Shown here in pieces: positions 33,911 to 42,129 of a DNA stretch of 64,000 bases. The notes under the pieces were generated by a model. That model was not told the DNA's origin. It saw only the letters and a list, made by a program, of their open reading frames with translations, and did not search any database. Source of the stretch: CAZAPG01 sp964486935 (GTDB lineage: Bacteria > Chloroflexota > Anaerolineae > 4572-78 > J111). The stretch covers positions 1 through 64,000 of the forward strand of contig CAZAPG010000021.1 in the NCBI GenBank assembly GCA_964486935.1, written 5' to 3'. Positions within the stretch are counted from its first letter, which is position 1. Each line of letters starts with the position of its first letter. A program made the position numbers and the translations under genes.

Positions 33911-36145
33911 CTACTCCGGCTGCGGCCCCGGCTGGGCCATAATTTTGGCAACGGGGCGCAGCCTTAGCCACCATTGCTCTTTGGGGCGCTGGAACTTTTT
34001 ATCGGCCAGGCGATGCAGCTCTTCGAGGTTGGTTAATTTTACCTTGCCGGCCTGCAAGCCAATGAACACGGCCTCGAAGGAACCCTGGCCGGCCTGGTCG
34101 ACTAAAAATTCTACGCAGCGGGCGGCCAGCCGGGTAGCCTGAATCCGGTCGAAGGGGGACGGGTTGCCGCCTTGCTGCAAATGGCCCAAAATAGCCTGGC
34201 GCACATCAAACAGGTCGCCGCCTTCTTCTTCAAACAGCGAGCACATAAAGTTGGTGGTGTAAAACTGGTTGGCCTGTTCGTTTCTAATCATCAACCCCAC
34301 CCGCTTATGCTGCCTGAAACCGGCCAGAAGCCTGTCCAAATCGGCCTGCAAATCTCGCAGGGTAACGCCCTCTTCGTGCATGTAAACCCGTTCGGCGCCG
34401 GTGGCCAGCCCGCTCATCAAGGCCAGGTAGCCGCAATAGCGCCCCATCACTTCAACCACAAAGCAGCGCCGCGAGGCCACGGCAGATTGTTTGATTTTGT
34501 CTACGGCCTGAACAATGCTGTTGAGAGCGGTATCGGCGCCAATGCTCAACTCGGAGCCGGGCAGGTTGTTGTTGATAGAGGCCGGCAAACAAATCATGGG
34601 GATATTGAACGACGGGAACTCTGGCCGTTTCATTAGCATCTGGTAGGCCGCCTCGTAGCCAACCCACCCTCCGATTATCAACAGCCCTTCAATATTGTAC
34701 TCTTCAATATGGCGGGCAATGGCGTAAAAATCGCTGCCTTCGGGCACCTTGCGGTTGGTACCCAACTCGGCCCCGCCTTTAGCCACCCAACCGGTAACGC
34801 TCATCCAATCCATCTCTTCTATATCGCCTTCAACCAGCCCTTTGAAGCCATTTTTTACCGCCAGCATAATGTGTCCTTTATCAATACCCAGCCGGGTGGC
34901 GACCCGCGCAGCGGTATTCATGCCGGGGGCCGGCCCGCCGCAGTGAAGCAGGGCAAAGCGCAGCCGTTTTTGGCCCGGCGCCGGGGGATGGGGAAAGGCG
35001 CGCACCAGCGTGCGCAGGGTACGGAAGTTATCTTTAAAGCTGCCGCCGCGCATCTCCATGGCCTTGTTATAATCTTTGGCGGCAATTACCTTGGCAATAC
35101 TATGAGTTTCGGCCACACAATCCATCAATGGCGAGCGGATGATTTGATTTTCTTTAATGCCGATGAGTTGCGGCGCTTTATCTGGCGTGGCGGCCAACAG
35201 TTCTTCCACGGCGGCGTGTCCCAGCAAGGTGCTGAGATAGCGGTCAAAGGCGCTGGGCGAGCCGCCGCGCTGAACATGGCCCAAGATGGTGACGCGAGTA
35301 TCTTCGGCCAGCCGTTCTTCCAACACTTTTTTAACATAATCGGCGGTGATGGGGTTGCCCTCGCGGTCGCGAGCGCCTTCGGCCACAATGACAATACTAT
35401 CTCGACGCCCCATTTTGCGGCCTTCGCTCAACACCTCGCACATTTTGTCTTCCCAGTTTTTTACATCGGGCGGGCTTTCTGGAATTAGCACCCAGTCGGC
35501 GCTGCCGGAGATGGCGCTCATCAGGGCCAGGTAGCCGCAGTTGCGCCCCATCACCTCGATGACGAAGGCGCGCTGGTGGCTGGCGGCGGTGCTGGCAATG
35601 GCGTCAACCGCCTCGGTAATGCGATGCAGGGCGGTATCGGCCCCAATCGTCATATCGGTGCCAAACATGTCGTTATCAATAGAGCCAACCAGCCCCACAA
35701 TTGCCAGTTGAGGGTGCTGCTCGGCTGCTTTTTTGCTAATTTGCTTCTTTTCCACCAGTTCTGCCAGCAACTCCGGCCACTCTTGCCGAAAAATATTGGC
35801 GCCGGTCAGGCTGCCGTCGCCGCCAATGACCACTAAGCCGTCAATGCCAAATGTAATCAGGTTACGGGCGGCCTGCAAACGGCCTTCTCTGGCGCGAAAT
35901 TCGGCGCAGCGGGCCGAGCCAATTACCGTGCCGCCCTGATGTAAAATGCCGCCAACAGAGTCCCAACTCATCTTTTTTATCCGGTTTCCGCCTTCAACCA
36001 TTCCCCGATAGCCTTCGTAAATTGCGTAGACATCTACCCCAATGTTCAAAGCAGTGCGCACCACGGCCCGAACCGCCGCATTCATCCCCGGCGAGTCGCC
36101 GCCGCTGGTTAACACCGCAATAGATTTGTTAGTTGTTTTAGACAT
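33911..36145 (-). CDS. pfkA: Tandem (eukaryote-like) ATP phosphofructokinase
   Basis: The 744 residues are two fused PFK domains. The N-half (1-370) has GGDSPGMNAAVRA, GGDGS (108-112), the catalytic Asp157 in SIDND (155-159), then MFGTDMTIGADTALHRI, and MGRNCGYLAL. The C-half (about 390-744) lacks these: GGDGS is GGWVG and SIDND is SINNN, so the base Asp is Asn. That is the plan of eukaryotic PFK: catalytic N-half, regulatory C-half (NNxPGSE-type motif). It catalyses fructose-6-phosphate phosphorylation in glycolysis; allosteric control through the C-half is inference. Reported bacterial PFKs are usually single-domain, about 320-360 residues. Confidence 0.9.
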   Translation of the reverse strand: MSKTTNKSIAVLTSGGDSPGMNAAVRAVVRTALNIGVDVYAIYEGYRGMVEGGNRIKKMSWDSVGGILHQGGTVIGSARCAEFRAREGRLQAARNLITFGIDGLVVIGGDGSLTGANIFRQEWPELLAELVEKKQISKKAAEQHPQLAIVGLVGSIDNDMFGTDMTIGADTALHRITEAVDAIASTAASHQRAFVIEVMGRNCGYLALMSAISGSADWVLIPESPPDVKNWEDKMCEVLSEGRKMGRRDSIVIVAEGARDREGNPITADYVKKVLEERLAEDTRVTILGHVQRGGSPSAFDRYLSTLLGHAAVEELLAATPDKAPQLIGIKENQIIRSPLMDCVAETHSIAKVIAAKDYNKAMEMRGGSFKDNFRTLRTLVRAFPHPPAPGQKRLRFALLHCGGPAPGMNTAARVATRLGIDKGHIMLAVKNGFKGLVEGDIEEMDWMSVTGWVAKGGAELGTNRKVPEGSDFYAIARHIEEYNIEGLLIIGGWVGYEAAYQMLMKRPEFPSFNIPMICLPASINNNLPGSELSIGADTALNSIVQAVDKIKQSAVASRRCFVVEVMGRYCGYLALMSGLATGAERVYMHEEGVTLRDLQADLDRLLAGFRQHKRVGLMIRNEQANQFYTTNFMCSLFEEEGGDLFDVRQAILGHLQQGGNPSPFDRIQATRLAARCVEFLVDQAGQGSFEAVFIGLQAGKVKLTNLEELHRLADKKFQRPKEQWWLRLRPVAKIMAQPGPQPE

Positions 36146-36390
36146 TGTTTTGCTCCAAAATTTTCGTCGGTAAAGGACATACCGGTATCATACTCCTACC
36201 TTACCAAAGCGGCAAAGGAGGTTGGGAGGTTGAACCGCTATGAATTTTAGGCCACACCCATTGAGCAGGCAAACGCGCCAAACAAGGGAAATAAAATTTT
36301 GGAGTGTTGAGGCTTTAAAAGGTTAGGGCGGGCAAGAGGACGAACGCCCACCCCCTTCAAATTAAGGGTTAACCGGCGAAGGGGTGAAGT

Positions 36391-37065
36391 TCAGGTAGAT
36401 ACCCCTTGCGACCGCCGGTAGTATCTTTCGATGCGGGTCGCAATAACCCGAGAGAAAAACAGAATAATGGCGGCATAAATTATCGCTGCCGCCGTGTAAA
36501 ATTCAAAAGGCCGAAAATAGAAGTTGGCCAGGCGCTGGGTAACGCGCATTAAATCTACCACGCCAATAACGCCTACCAGCGCCGAGTCTTTGAGCAGGTC
36601 AATAAACAGGTTCATGGCCGAGGGGATAATCACCGGGATAGCCTGGGGAACGATGATATCCCGGTAAACCTGAAAAGCGGTTAACCCCAAGGCATTGGCC
36701 GCTTCGTACTGGCCTTTAGAAACGGCGCTCAACCCGGAGCGATAGACCTCGGCCATGTAGGCGCTGTTCAACACGCCCAGGGCTAAAATGGCGGCCAGAA
36801 ATGGTCCAAGCTGAATGCCGGTGACAATGGTAAAGCCAAAAAAGAGCCACAGGATAAAGACGTATAAGGCCGTCCCTCTAAAAAATTGAATGTAGGCAAA
36901 GGCCGGAACGCGCAACCACCAGTATGGGGCCATCCGCAAGGCAACCACCACTATGCCTAAAACAACAGCTACCACCATAGAAACCAGGGCCACGCCAATC
37001 ACTACCCCGGTTCCCCGCAACAACAGTTGCCAGCTTTCTAAAATAATGCCAAACTGAAAATCCAT
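36391..37065 (-). CDS. Polar amino-acid ABC transporter permease (HisM-like)
   Basis: This 224-residue protein has five or six membrane segments and the EAA loop (QYEAANALGLTAFQVYRDIIVPQA) typical of family HisMQ permeases. ATG at 37065 follows a GGGGAGG ribosome site and begins MDFQF. It lies five bases after the stop of the similar permease upstream. Together they form the heterodimeric channel for the solute-binding protein at 37855. No ATPase gene is present in the window next to it. The stretch 36146-36390 upstream of PFK and downstream of this gene holds no gene. Confidence 0.85.
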   Translation of the reverse strand: MDFQFGIILESWQLLLRGTGVVIGVALVSMVVAVVLGIVVVALRMAPYWWLRVPAFAYIQFFRGTALYVFILWLFFGFTIVTGIQLGPFLAAILALGVLNSAYMAEVYRSGLSAVSKGQYEAANALGLTAFQVYRDIIVPQAIPVIIPSAMNLFIDLLKDSALVGVIGVVDLMRVTQRLANFYFRPFEFYTAAAIIYAAIILFFSRVIATRIERYYRRSQGVST

Positions 37066-37070
37066 TGCCC

Positions 37071-37736
37071 TTATCCTCCCCACCGCATTCTGCGCTCGAT
37101 AATTGCCACAACCCCGGCAAAGGCCAGGGTGCTTGAAATCAAAATAAGTCCGGCGGCGGTATAAAATTCAAAGGGTCTGAAAAACTCAAGCGAAGCTTCG
37201 CGGGCAAAGTACATCAGGTCGGCCACGCCGATAACGGCCACAATGGTTGCCCCCTTAAACGCGCCGACAAACTGATTACCGGCCGCCGGCAAAATAATAC
37301 GAAAAGCCTGGGGGAGAATAACATCTTTATAAACCTGAGGCAGGGTTAGCCCAATGGCCCGCGCGGCTTCAAATTGACCTTTATTAACGGCCATAATTCC
37401 AGAGCGATAAATCTCGGCCATGTAGGCGGCGGTAAGCAGGCCCAAGGCTAAAATGCCGGCCTCGATGGGTTCGAAGATGATATTTAACGCAAAGGCCAGG
37501 CCAAAATAAATCCACAACAAAAAAACGTATAGCGGCATGGCCCGGCCTAATTCAATGTAGGATTGGGCAATTAGCGATACCCAACGCTGGTTGGCCAGAC
37601 GCATCAGGGCCAAAATCAATCCTAAAGTTAAAGCCAACGCCATTGCGCCAAGGGTAACGTAATAAGTCACCAGCACGCCCTCTAGCATTGGCTCCCAGTT
37701 GCGGGTAATCAAATGCCATTGAAAATCGTATTCCAT
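37071..37736 (-). CDS. Polar amino-acid ABC transporter permease (HisQ-like)
   Basis: The 221-residue protein starts MEYDFQ and has the EAA loop GQFEAARAIGLTLPQVYKDVILPQA and FRPFEFYTAAGLIL, matching its neighbour; the pair probably arose by duplication. Its ATG has only a weak site (GGGGCAGCG). A stable hairpin lies between it and the binding-protein gene, which is likely to let the binding protein be made in excess. Confidence 0.85.
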   Translation of the reverse strand: MEYDFQWHLITRNWEPMLEGVLVTYYVTLGAMALALTLGLILALMRLANQRWVSLIAQSYIELGRAMPLYVFLLWIYFGLAFALNIIFEPIEAGILALGLLTAAYMAEIYRSGIMAVNKGQFEAARAIGLTLPQVYKDVILPQAFRIILPAAGNQFVGAFKGATIVAVIGVADLMYFAREASLEFFRPFEFYTAAGLILISSTLAFAGVVAIIERRMRWGG

Positions 37737-37760
37737 ACGCTGCCCCACTATTAACAGAAA

Positions 37761-37805
37761 GTCCTCGCGCCATCTACCGTGCCATTACCGTAGATGGCGG
37801 AGGAC
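37761..37805 (-). terminator. Intercistronic stem-loop between SBP and permeases
   Basis: On the minus strand GTCCTC-CGCCATCTAC pairs with GTAGATGGCG-C-GAGGAC (16 bp, one bulge). It lacks a strong U-run after it, so it is better seen as an mRNA-protecting or partial-termination element, as in malE-malF, than as a full terminator. Confidence 0.6.
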
Positions 37806-37854
37806 ATATATTTTTTTACGATACAGCCCGCTGCTGTATCAATTTAACCAGCCG

Positions 37855-38763
37855 TTATCCCCCAATGGGTTTGCTGAATTCCTCGTATTTGGCCAAAACG
37901 TCAGCTTGCCAGAAGTTCCAGCGAGCTTCCAGTAAACCCTGCGCCCCCCGATAACGCATCCAGTTTTCAATCCAGAAGGCGGTTTTTTCATCGCCGTGGG
38001 GCAGCATATAGGTGTTAATATCGCGGAACAGAGAACCACCGCCCCAAATATATACCGGAGCGTTGGGATTTTCTTCAATAAAGGGGATGGCGTTCCACAG
38101 GGCCACCAGCGAAACCTGGGCGCGGCCTGTGGCTACTTCAAGCAGCGAGTCTTGCAGGGCTTCAAAAGTTCTAAAAGTAGCATCGGGGAAGCGGCTCTTG
38201 GCAGCGGCATCTTGCGCCGAGCCGGTCAGGTTGCTAAAGGTAACGCCGCTGTCGTTGAGTTCGTCGGGGTCTTCAAACGAGAGGTTATCATTAACCAAAA
38301 AGATTGAGTCTTCTTGAAAGAGGGCTTCGTCGCTAAAGCGCACGGCCAGCGCGCGCTGGGGTCGAATGGTCAGGCCGATGCCGCTCCAGTCAAACTGGCC
38401 GGCCTGCAAACCGGGAATAAGCTGGGCAAAGGGCATTTCAACCCATTCGATATCAACGCCCAAATCTTCGGCCAGGGCGCTGGTAATATCAACGCAGTAG
38501 CCCATGGGTTCGTCGGTTTGGGGGTCGCGGAATTGCAGCGGCGGAAAGGTGAGGTCTACCCCCACTCGCAGCACACCATTCTCTATCACCTGGTCAACCA
38601 GGGCCAGCTCACCTGCCTGGGCGGCGTGAATGGCAATACTTCTATACTTTTCCACATCGGCCGGCGCGGCCTTAGCTTTGGCCACAGTTAAACCCGCAGC
38701 GCCCAAACCGGCAGCAGCCACTCCGGCCATTTTTAGAAATTCACGGCGATTACCTTTTTTCAT
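37855..38763 (-). CDS. Tat-exported family 3 amino-acid solute-binding protein
   Basis: The 302-residue protein starts MKKGNRREFLKMAGVAAAG, a twin-arginine signal (RREFLK) ending in AKA-AP. The mature part has family 3 features: GVLRVGVDLTFPPLQFRD, DVDITSALAEDL-type sequence (VDITSALAEDLG), QAGQFDWSGIGLTIRPQR, and RGAQGLLEARWNFW at the end. It captures polar amino acids outside the cell for the two permeases downstream. Export by Tat means folding before export. AGGAGG precedes the ATG. Its promoter and motifs lie just upstream. Confidence 0.85.
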   Translation of the reverse strand: MKKGNRREFLKMAGVAAAGLGAAGLTVAKAKAAPADVEKYRSIAIHAAQAGELALVDQVIENGVLRVGVDLTFPPLQFRDPQTDEPMGYCVDITSALAEDLGVDIEWVEMPFAQLIPGLQAGQFDWSGIGLTIRPQRALAVRFSDEALFQEDSIFLVNDNLSFEDPDELNDSGVTFSNLTGSAQDAAAKSRFPDATFRTFEALQDSLLEVATGRAQVSLVALWNAIPFIEENPNAPVYIWGGGSLFRDINTYMLPHGDEKTAFWIENWMRYRGAQGLLEARWNFWQADVLAKYEEFSKPIGG

Positions 38764-38817
38764 TCTAGCTCCTCCTAAATTAGATAATTTATTTTTTGGC
38801 CCCTAAAAAGGTAATTA

Positions 38818-38845
38818 ATTGTATCATGTGGCTTTTGGCCGTCAA
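38818..38845 (-). promoter_or_regulatory. Sigma-70 promoter for the polar amino-acid ABC operon
   Basis: On the minus strand TTGACG (38840-38845), a 16-base spacer, then TACAAT (38818-38823). Initiation near 38811. Confidence 0.6.
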
Positions 38846-38854
38846 GAGATGGTT

Positions 38855-38883
38855 GGTATCAACCCATGATACCATTTGGTATC
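38855..38883. promoter_or_regulatory. Palindromic operator-like motif, GGTATCA type
   Basis: GGTATCA-ACCCA-TGATACC, then TGATACCA-TT-TGGTATC, overlapping. It lies 10 bases upstream of the -35. A GTATCAT half-site is also in the spacer. The same pattern recurs at 44291-44317 and as a half-site at 60730. Confidence 0.65.
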
Positions 38884-38891
38884 GGCGGAGC

Positions 38892-39236
38892 TTACTCCAG
38901 TTCTATATCGGAGCCGGGTAGAAATGCGGGGCCGTTCATGACCAGGTAGGTCATATCGCCATCAAATACGTACGGCACCCCTTTGGGAACAAACACAAAA
39001 TCACCGGCTTCAACCTGCCCCGGCGTGTCATCGCCTACCTGAAACTCGCCGCTGCCTTCAATAATGTAGTAGGCCCGGTCGCTGATATCGCAGACCATTT
39101 TTTTGTGGTGGCCCCAAATTTTTACCCAGGTAACGCTAATATCCGCGCTGTGCCGGTCTCGATAGATGGCTTTTTTCATGACCAGCGGATAATCTTCTTC
39201 GGTGATATCGGGTAAATCTTTTGGTTTGATAATCAT
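38892..39236 (-). CDS. Cupin-domain protein
   Basis: This 114-residue cupin has SDRAYYIIEGSGEFQVGDDT and AGDFVFVPKGVPYVFDG. The first motif lacks the usual paired His, so metal binding is reduced or different. It starts four bases after the bioY stop, so the pair is co-transcribed. Substrate not assignable. Confidence 0.7.
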   Translation of the reverse strand: MIIKPKDLPDITEEDYPLVMKKAIYRDRHSADISVTWVKIWGHHKKMVCDISDRAYYIIEGSGEFQVGDDTPGQVEAGDFVFVPKGVPYVFDGDMTYLVMNGPAFLPGSDIELE

Positions 39237-39240
39237 CAGA

Positions 39241-39831
39241 TTACCGCTTTTGCAGCAGTTTCCAGGCGCCAGGCAAAATGGCCACAGCCAGGGCAATTTT
39301 CACGGCATCGCCAATCAGGAAGGGCAGCACGCCTCCGGCCAACGCCCGGCTAACCGACCCGAGCAGGTAGCTTAACCAGCTTACGCCAAAGGCATAAATA
39401 ACCAGGTTGCCCAGCACCATCGCCAGCAGGGTTGTCCAGACGCGCCGGTCCCAGCCGCGCTCGGCCAGATAGCCCACCAGTCCGGCGGCAAACACAAAGC
39501 CAATCAGATACCCGGCGGTAGGGCCAACCAGCACCGCCGGGCCGGCCAGCCCCAGGGCAAACACCGGCAGGCCGGCGATGCCTTCGGCCAGGTAGGCCAC
39601 AATGGTCAGCATGCCCAGCCGGCTGCCCAGCAAAACGCCGGCCAGCAGCACCGTGAGCGTTTGCAAACTAAACGGCACCGGGCTGAAGGGTAGCGGAAAT
39701 GAAACCCGGGCCGACAGGGCGATGATGACGGTAAAGGCCAGCACCAGCAGCACATTGTGCAACACCCGGCGTTCCGGCCACACCCGGTCAATTAAAGTAA
39801 CGGCAGGTACAGCTTGAGCTTGTAATTGCAT
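39241..39831 (-). CDS. bioY: BioY biotin transporter S component
   Basis: The 196-residue integral membrane protein has five or six segments and BioY motifs: PFSPVPFSLQTLTVLLAGVLLG and LPVFALGLAGPAVLVGPTAGYL. It binds biotin and works with an ECF module (BioM/BioN) or alone. AGGAG precedes the ATG. No ATPase gene is near. No clear BirA operator was seen in the 250 bases before it. Confidence 0.9.
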   Translation of the reverse strand: MQLQAQAVPAVTLIDRVWPERRVLHNVLLVLAFTVIIALSARVSFPLPFSPVPFSLQTLTVLLAGVLLGSRLGMLTIVAYLAEGIAGLPVFALGLAGPAVLVGPTAGYLIGFVFAAGLVGYLAERGWDRRVWTTLLAMVLGNLVIYAFGVSWLSYLLGSVSRALAGGVLPFLIGDAVKIALAVAILPGAWKLLQKR

Positions 39832-39964
39832 GGTTATCTCCTGTTACGATGTTATTTTGGGACGTATCTTAATTAGTTTGAGGCGAGAGAGCAAGAACTG
39901 AACAGGTCATTTTATGGACCCATTGGTATCAGCGTTGTGAGAAATATATGGTTGATTGGGGTGC

Positions 39965-40052
39965 GTCCCAAATTTTAGGAAACTGGGACAAACCCAGGGG
40001 GATTCGGGGGGATACCCCCCGTTCCCCCCAGTCTGTTCCCAAAATTTGGGAC
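39965..40052. repeat. 88-bp nested palindrome
   Basis: Outer arms GTCCCAAATTTT and AAAATTTGGGAC are perfect 12-mers. Inner arms (GGGACAAACCCAGGGGG and CCCCCCAGTCTGTTCCC) are approximate, with a GGGGGGATACCCCCC core. Intergenic, between bioY and the dppC-like gene. It may be a small mobile palindrome. Confidence 0.6.
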
Positions 40053-40082
40053 AGACCCGTTAACCATTGAGAGCTTTCGCGG

Positions 40083-41006
40083 CTAAATCTGCTTGCGCAG
40101 GCGGGGGTCCAGGGCATCGCGCAGGCCATCGCCCACAAAATTAAAGGCCATCACAATGGTAAAAATGGCCAGGCCGGGGAAGGCGCTCATCCACCACTGG
40201 TCAAAAAAGGCAATCCCATCGGAAACCATCCGACCCCATTCGGGGGTGCTGGGTTCGGCGCCCAACCCCAAAAAGCTCAACCCAGAAAAGACCAGAATGG
40301 CGTTGCCCAAATCAAGCGTGCCTAACACCAGCACCGGCGCAATGCTGTTGGGCACAACCACCCGCCACAGCACCCGCATTTCAGTAGCGCCAATGGCCCG
40401 GCTGGCCGACACGTATTCGTTTTCCTTAACGGTGATAACCAGGCTACGCACCACGCGGGCATAATTGGGCCACCACACAATAGAAATGGCGATAACCGCG
40501 TTGCTGATATTTGGCCCCAATGCGGCGGCAATGGCCATGGCCAGAATAATGGTGGGAAAGGCCATAAACACATCGGTAATGCGCATGAGGGCTTCTTCGG
40601 CTGCGCCGCCCACAAACCCGGATACGGCTCCTACTACCGTTCCCACAACTCCGGCCAGCAGCACCACCACCGCAGCCGCCGGTATACTGATGCGCCCGCC
40701 ATACATTACCCGGCTTAATACATCCCGGCCCAGTTGGTCGGTGCCAAGCCAGTAGGTAGAGCCGGGCGGCTGCAAGCGGTCAACAATGGTTTGTTTTAGC
40801 GGGCTGTATGGGGCTAAAACCGGGGCGATAATAGTAACAGTCACCCAGCCAATAATAATAATGAGGCCGACGGTTGCCAGGTGATTTTGCTTTAAAAATC
40901 GGACAACAGTCATCCATCGGGATTGCTGGGGGCGCAACGTATCAACCCTGATTGATGCGCCGGTTCCTGCCCCTGTTGTTTCAGAAATAGTTGTTGACTG
41001 CTGCAC
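40083..41006 (-). CDS. Oligopeptide-type ABC permease, DppC-like
   Basis: This 307-residue protein has an N-terminal linker and cytosolic stretch, then six segments, and the GTDQLGRDVLSRVMYGGRISI and ENEYVSASRAIGATEMRVLWRVVVPN (EAA loop) motifs of DppC/OppC. It forms the channel with the DppB-like gene eight bases upstream. No DppD/DppF ATPase genes are in the window. Confidence 0.9.
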   Translation of the reverse strand: MQQSTTISETTGAGTGASIRVDTLRPQQSRWMTVVRFLKQNHLATVGLIIIIGWVTVTIIAPVLAPYSPLKQTIVDRLQPPGSTYWLGTDQLGRDVLSRVMYGGRISIPAAAVVVLLAGVVGTVVGAVSGFVGGAAEEALMRITDVFMAFPTIILAMAIAAALGPNISNAVIAISIVWWPNYARVVRSLVITVKENEYVSASRAIGATEMRVLWRVVVPNSIAPVLVLGTLDLGNAILVFSGLSFLGLGAEPSTPEWGRMVSDGIAFFDQWWMSAFPGLAIFTIVMAFNFVGDGLRDALDPRLRKQI

Positions 41007-41013
41007 GCTGTAA

Positions 41014-42027
41014 TTACACCTCTCGCAGGCGGGGGTCTAAAAAAACGTAGGTGATATCTACAATTAAATTGGCAATGATGAATACAAAGGCAATGAGCAT
41101 GGTTACGCCCATGATTGCCGGAAAATCTAACGAAACGGAGGCCTGAAAAGCGTACTGGCCAATGCCCGGCCAGGAGAAAATAGTCTCGGTCAGAACGGCG
41201 CCGGTGAGCAAATTACCATAGGACAGGCCCAGCACCGTTACGGTAGGGATGAGGGCGTTGCGAAACGTGTGGCGAATCATCACGTGTTTCTCTTGCAAAC
41301 CTTTTGAGCGGGCGGTACGCACATAATCTTGCCCCAGGGCTTCAAGCATGGCCGAGCGGGTCATGCGGGTAATCAGCCCCATGCTAAAGGCGGCCAGCAC
41401 AATGCTGGGCAAAACCAGATGAGAAAGGGCGTTAAAAAACAGGTCAACATTACCTGCCAGCAGCGAGTCTACCGTGTAGAGGCCGGTAACGGTGGGCGGC
41501 GGGTTAACGCCAATATCCAGCCGGCCGGGGCCGGGCAGCCAGCGCAACCGCCCATAAAACACGTACAGCCCCACCAGGGCCAGCCAAAAAACCGGCGCCG
41601 AAACGCCGACCAGCGACAAAATCCGGCTGATTTGGTCGAGCCAGGTGTTGCGGCGCATGGCCGAGACAACGCCAAAAGGCACGCCAATCAACACCGCCAA
41701 AATTATCGAGGTGGTAGCCAATTCGATAGTGGCCGGCAAATAACGTCCCAAATCTTCGGTAACGGGCCGGTGGGTAGAGATAGAGAGGCCCATATCGCCC
41801 TGAACCAGTTTGGTGACATAAGTCAGATATTGAATATGAGGTGGTTGGTCCAGCCCCCACTTTTTTCGAAAGGCCGCCACCAGCTCTTCATTGGACACGG
41901 CATTTTGGCCCAGGGCCGCGTTTACCGGGTCAGATGGGACGGTATGGGAGATGAGAAAGGCGACCAGCGTCACCCCAATTAATAATGGAATTAATAAGAA
42001 CAGTCGTCTCAGGATAAAACGTTGCAT
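41014..42027 (-). CDS. Oligopeptide-type ABC permease, DppB-like
   Basis: The 337-residue protein starts MQRFILRRLFLLIPLLIGVT, the typical DppB helix, and has GVPFGVVSAMRRNTWLDQ, RTARSKGLQEKHVMIRH (EAA loop) and FSWPGIGQYAF. ATG at 42027 is chosen over 42039. It follows the LysM-tagged binding protein. Confidence 0.9.
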   Translation of the reverse strand: MQRFILRRLFLLIPLLIGVTLVAFLISHTVPSDPVNAALGQNAVSNEELVAAFRKKWGLDQPPHIQYLTYVTKLVQGDMGLSISTHRPVTEDLGRYLPATIELATTSIILAVLIGVPFGVVSAMRRNTWLDQISRILSLVGVSAPVFWLALVGLYVFYGRLRWLPGPGRLDIGVNPPPTVTGLYTVDSLLAGNVDLFFNALSHLVLPSIVLAAFSMGLITRMTRSAMLEALGQDYVRTARSKGLQEKHVMIRHTFRNALIPTVTVLGLSYGNLLTGAVLTETIFSWPGIGQYAFQASVSLDFPAIMGVTMLIAFVFIIANLIVDITYVFLDPRLREV

Positions 42028-42129
42028 AAGAAAAATCAAGGGGATTGGGGATTAGAGATTTCGACATTAAGGCCAAAATCTCTAATCCTCCAATCACTCA
42101 ATAACCATTACCAAACGCACAACTAAATT

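Noticed and set aside
30747..35488. Long plus-strand frames opposite deoB (30747-31490) and the phosphofructokinase (34709-35488)
   Set aside because: They are mirror frames of well-supported genes, without ribosome sites or family motifs.
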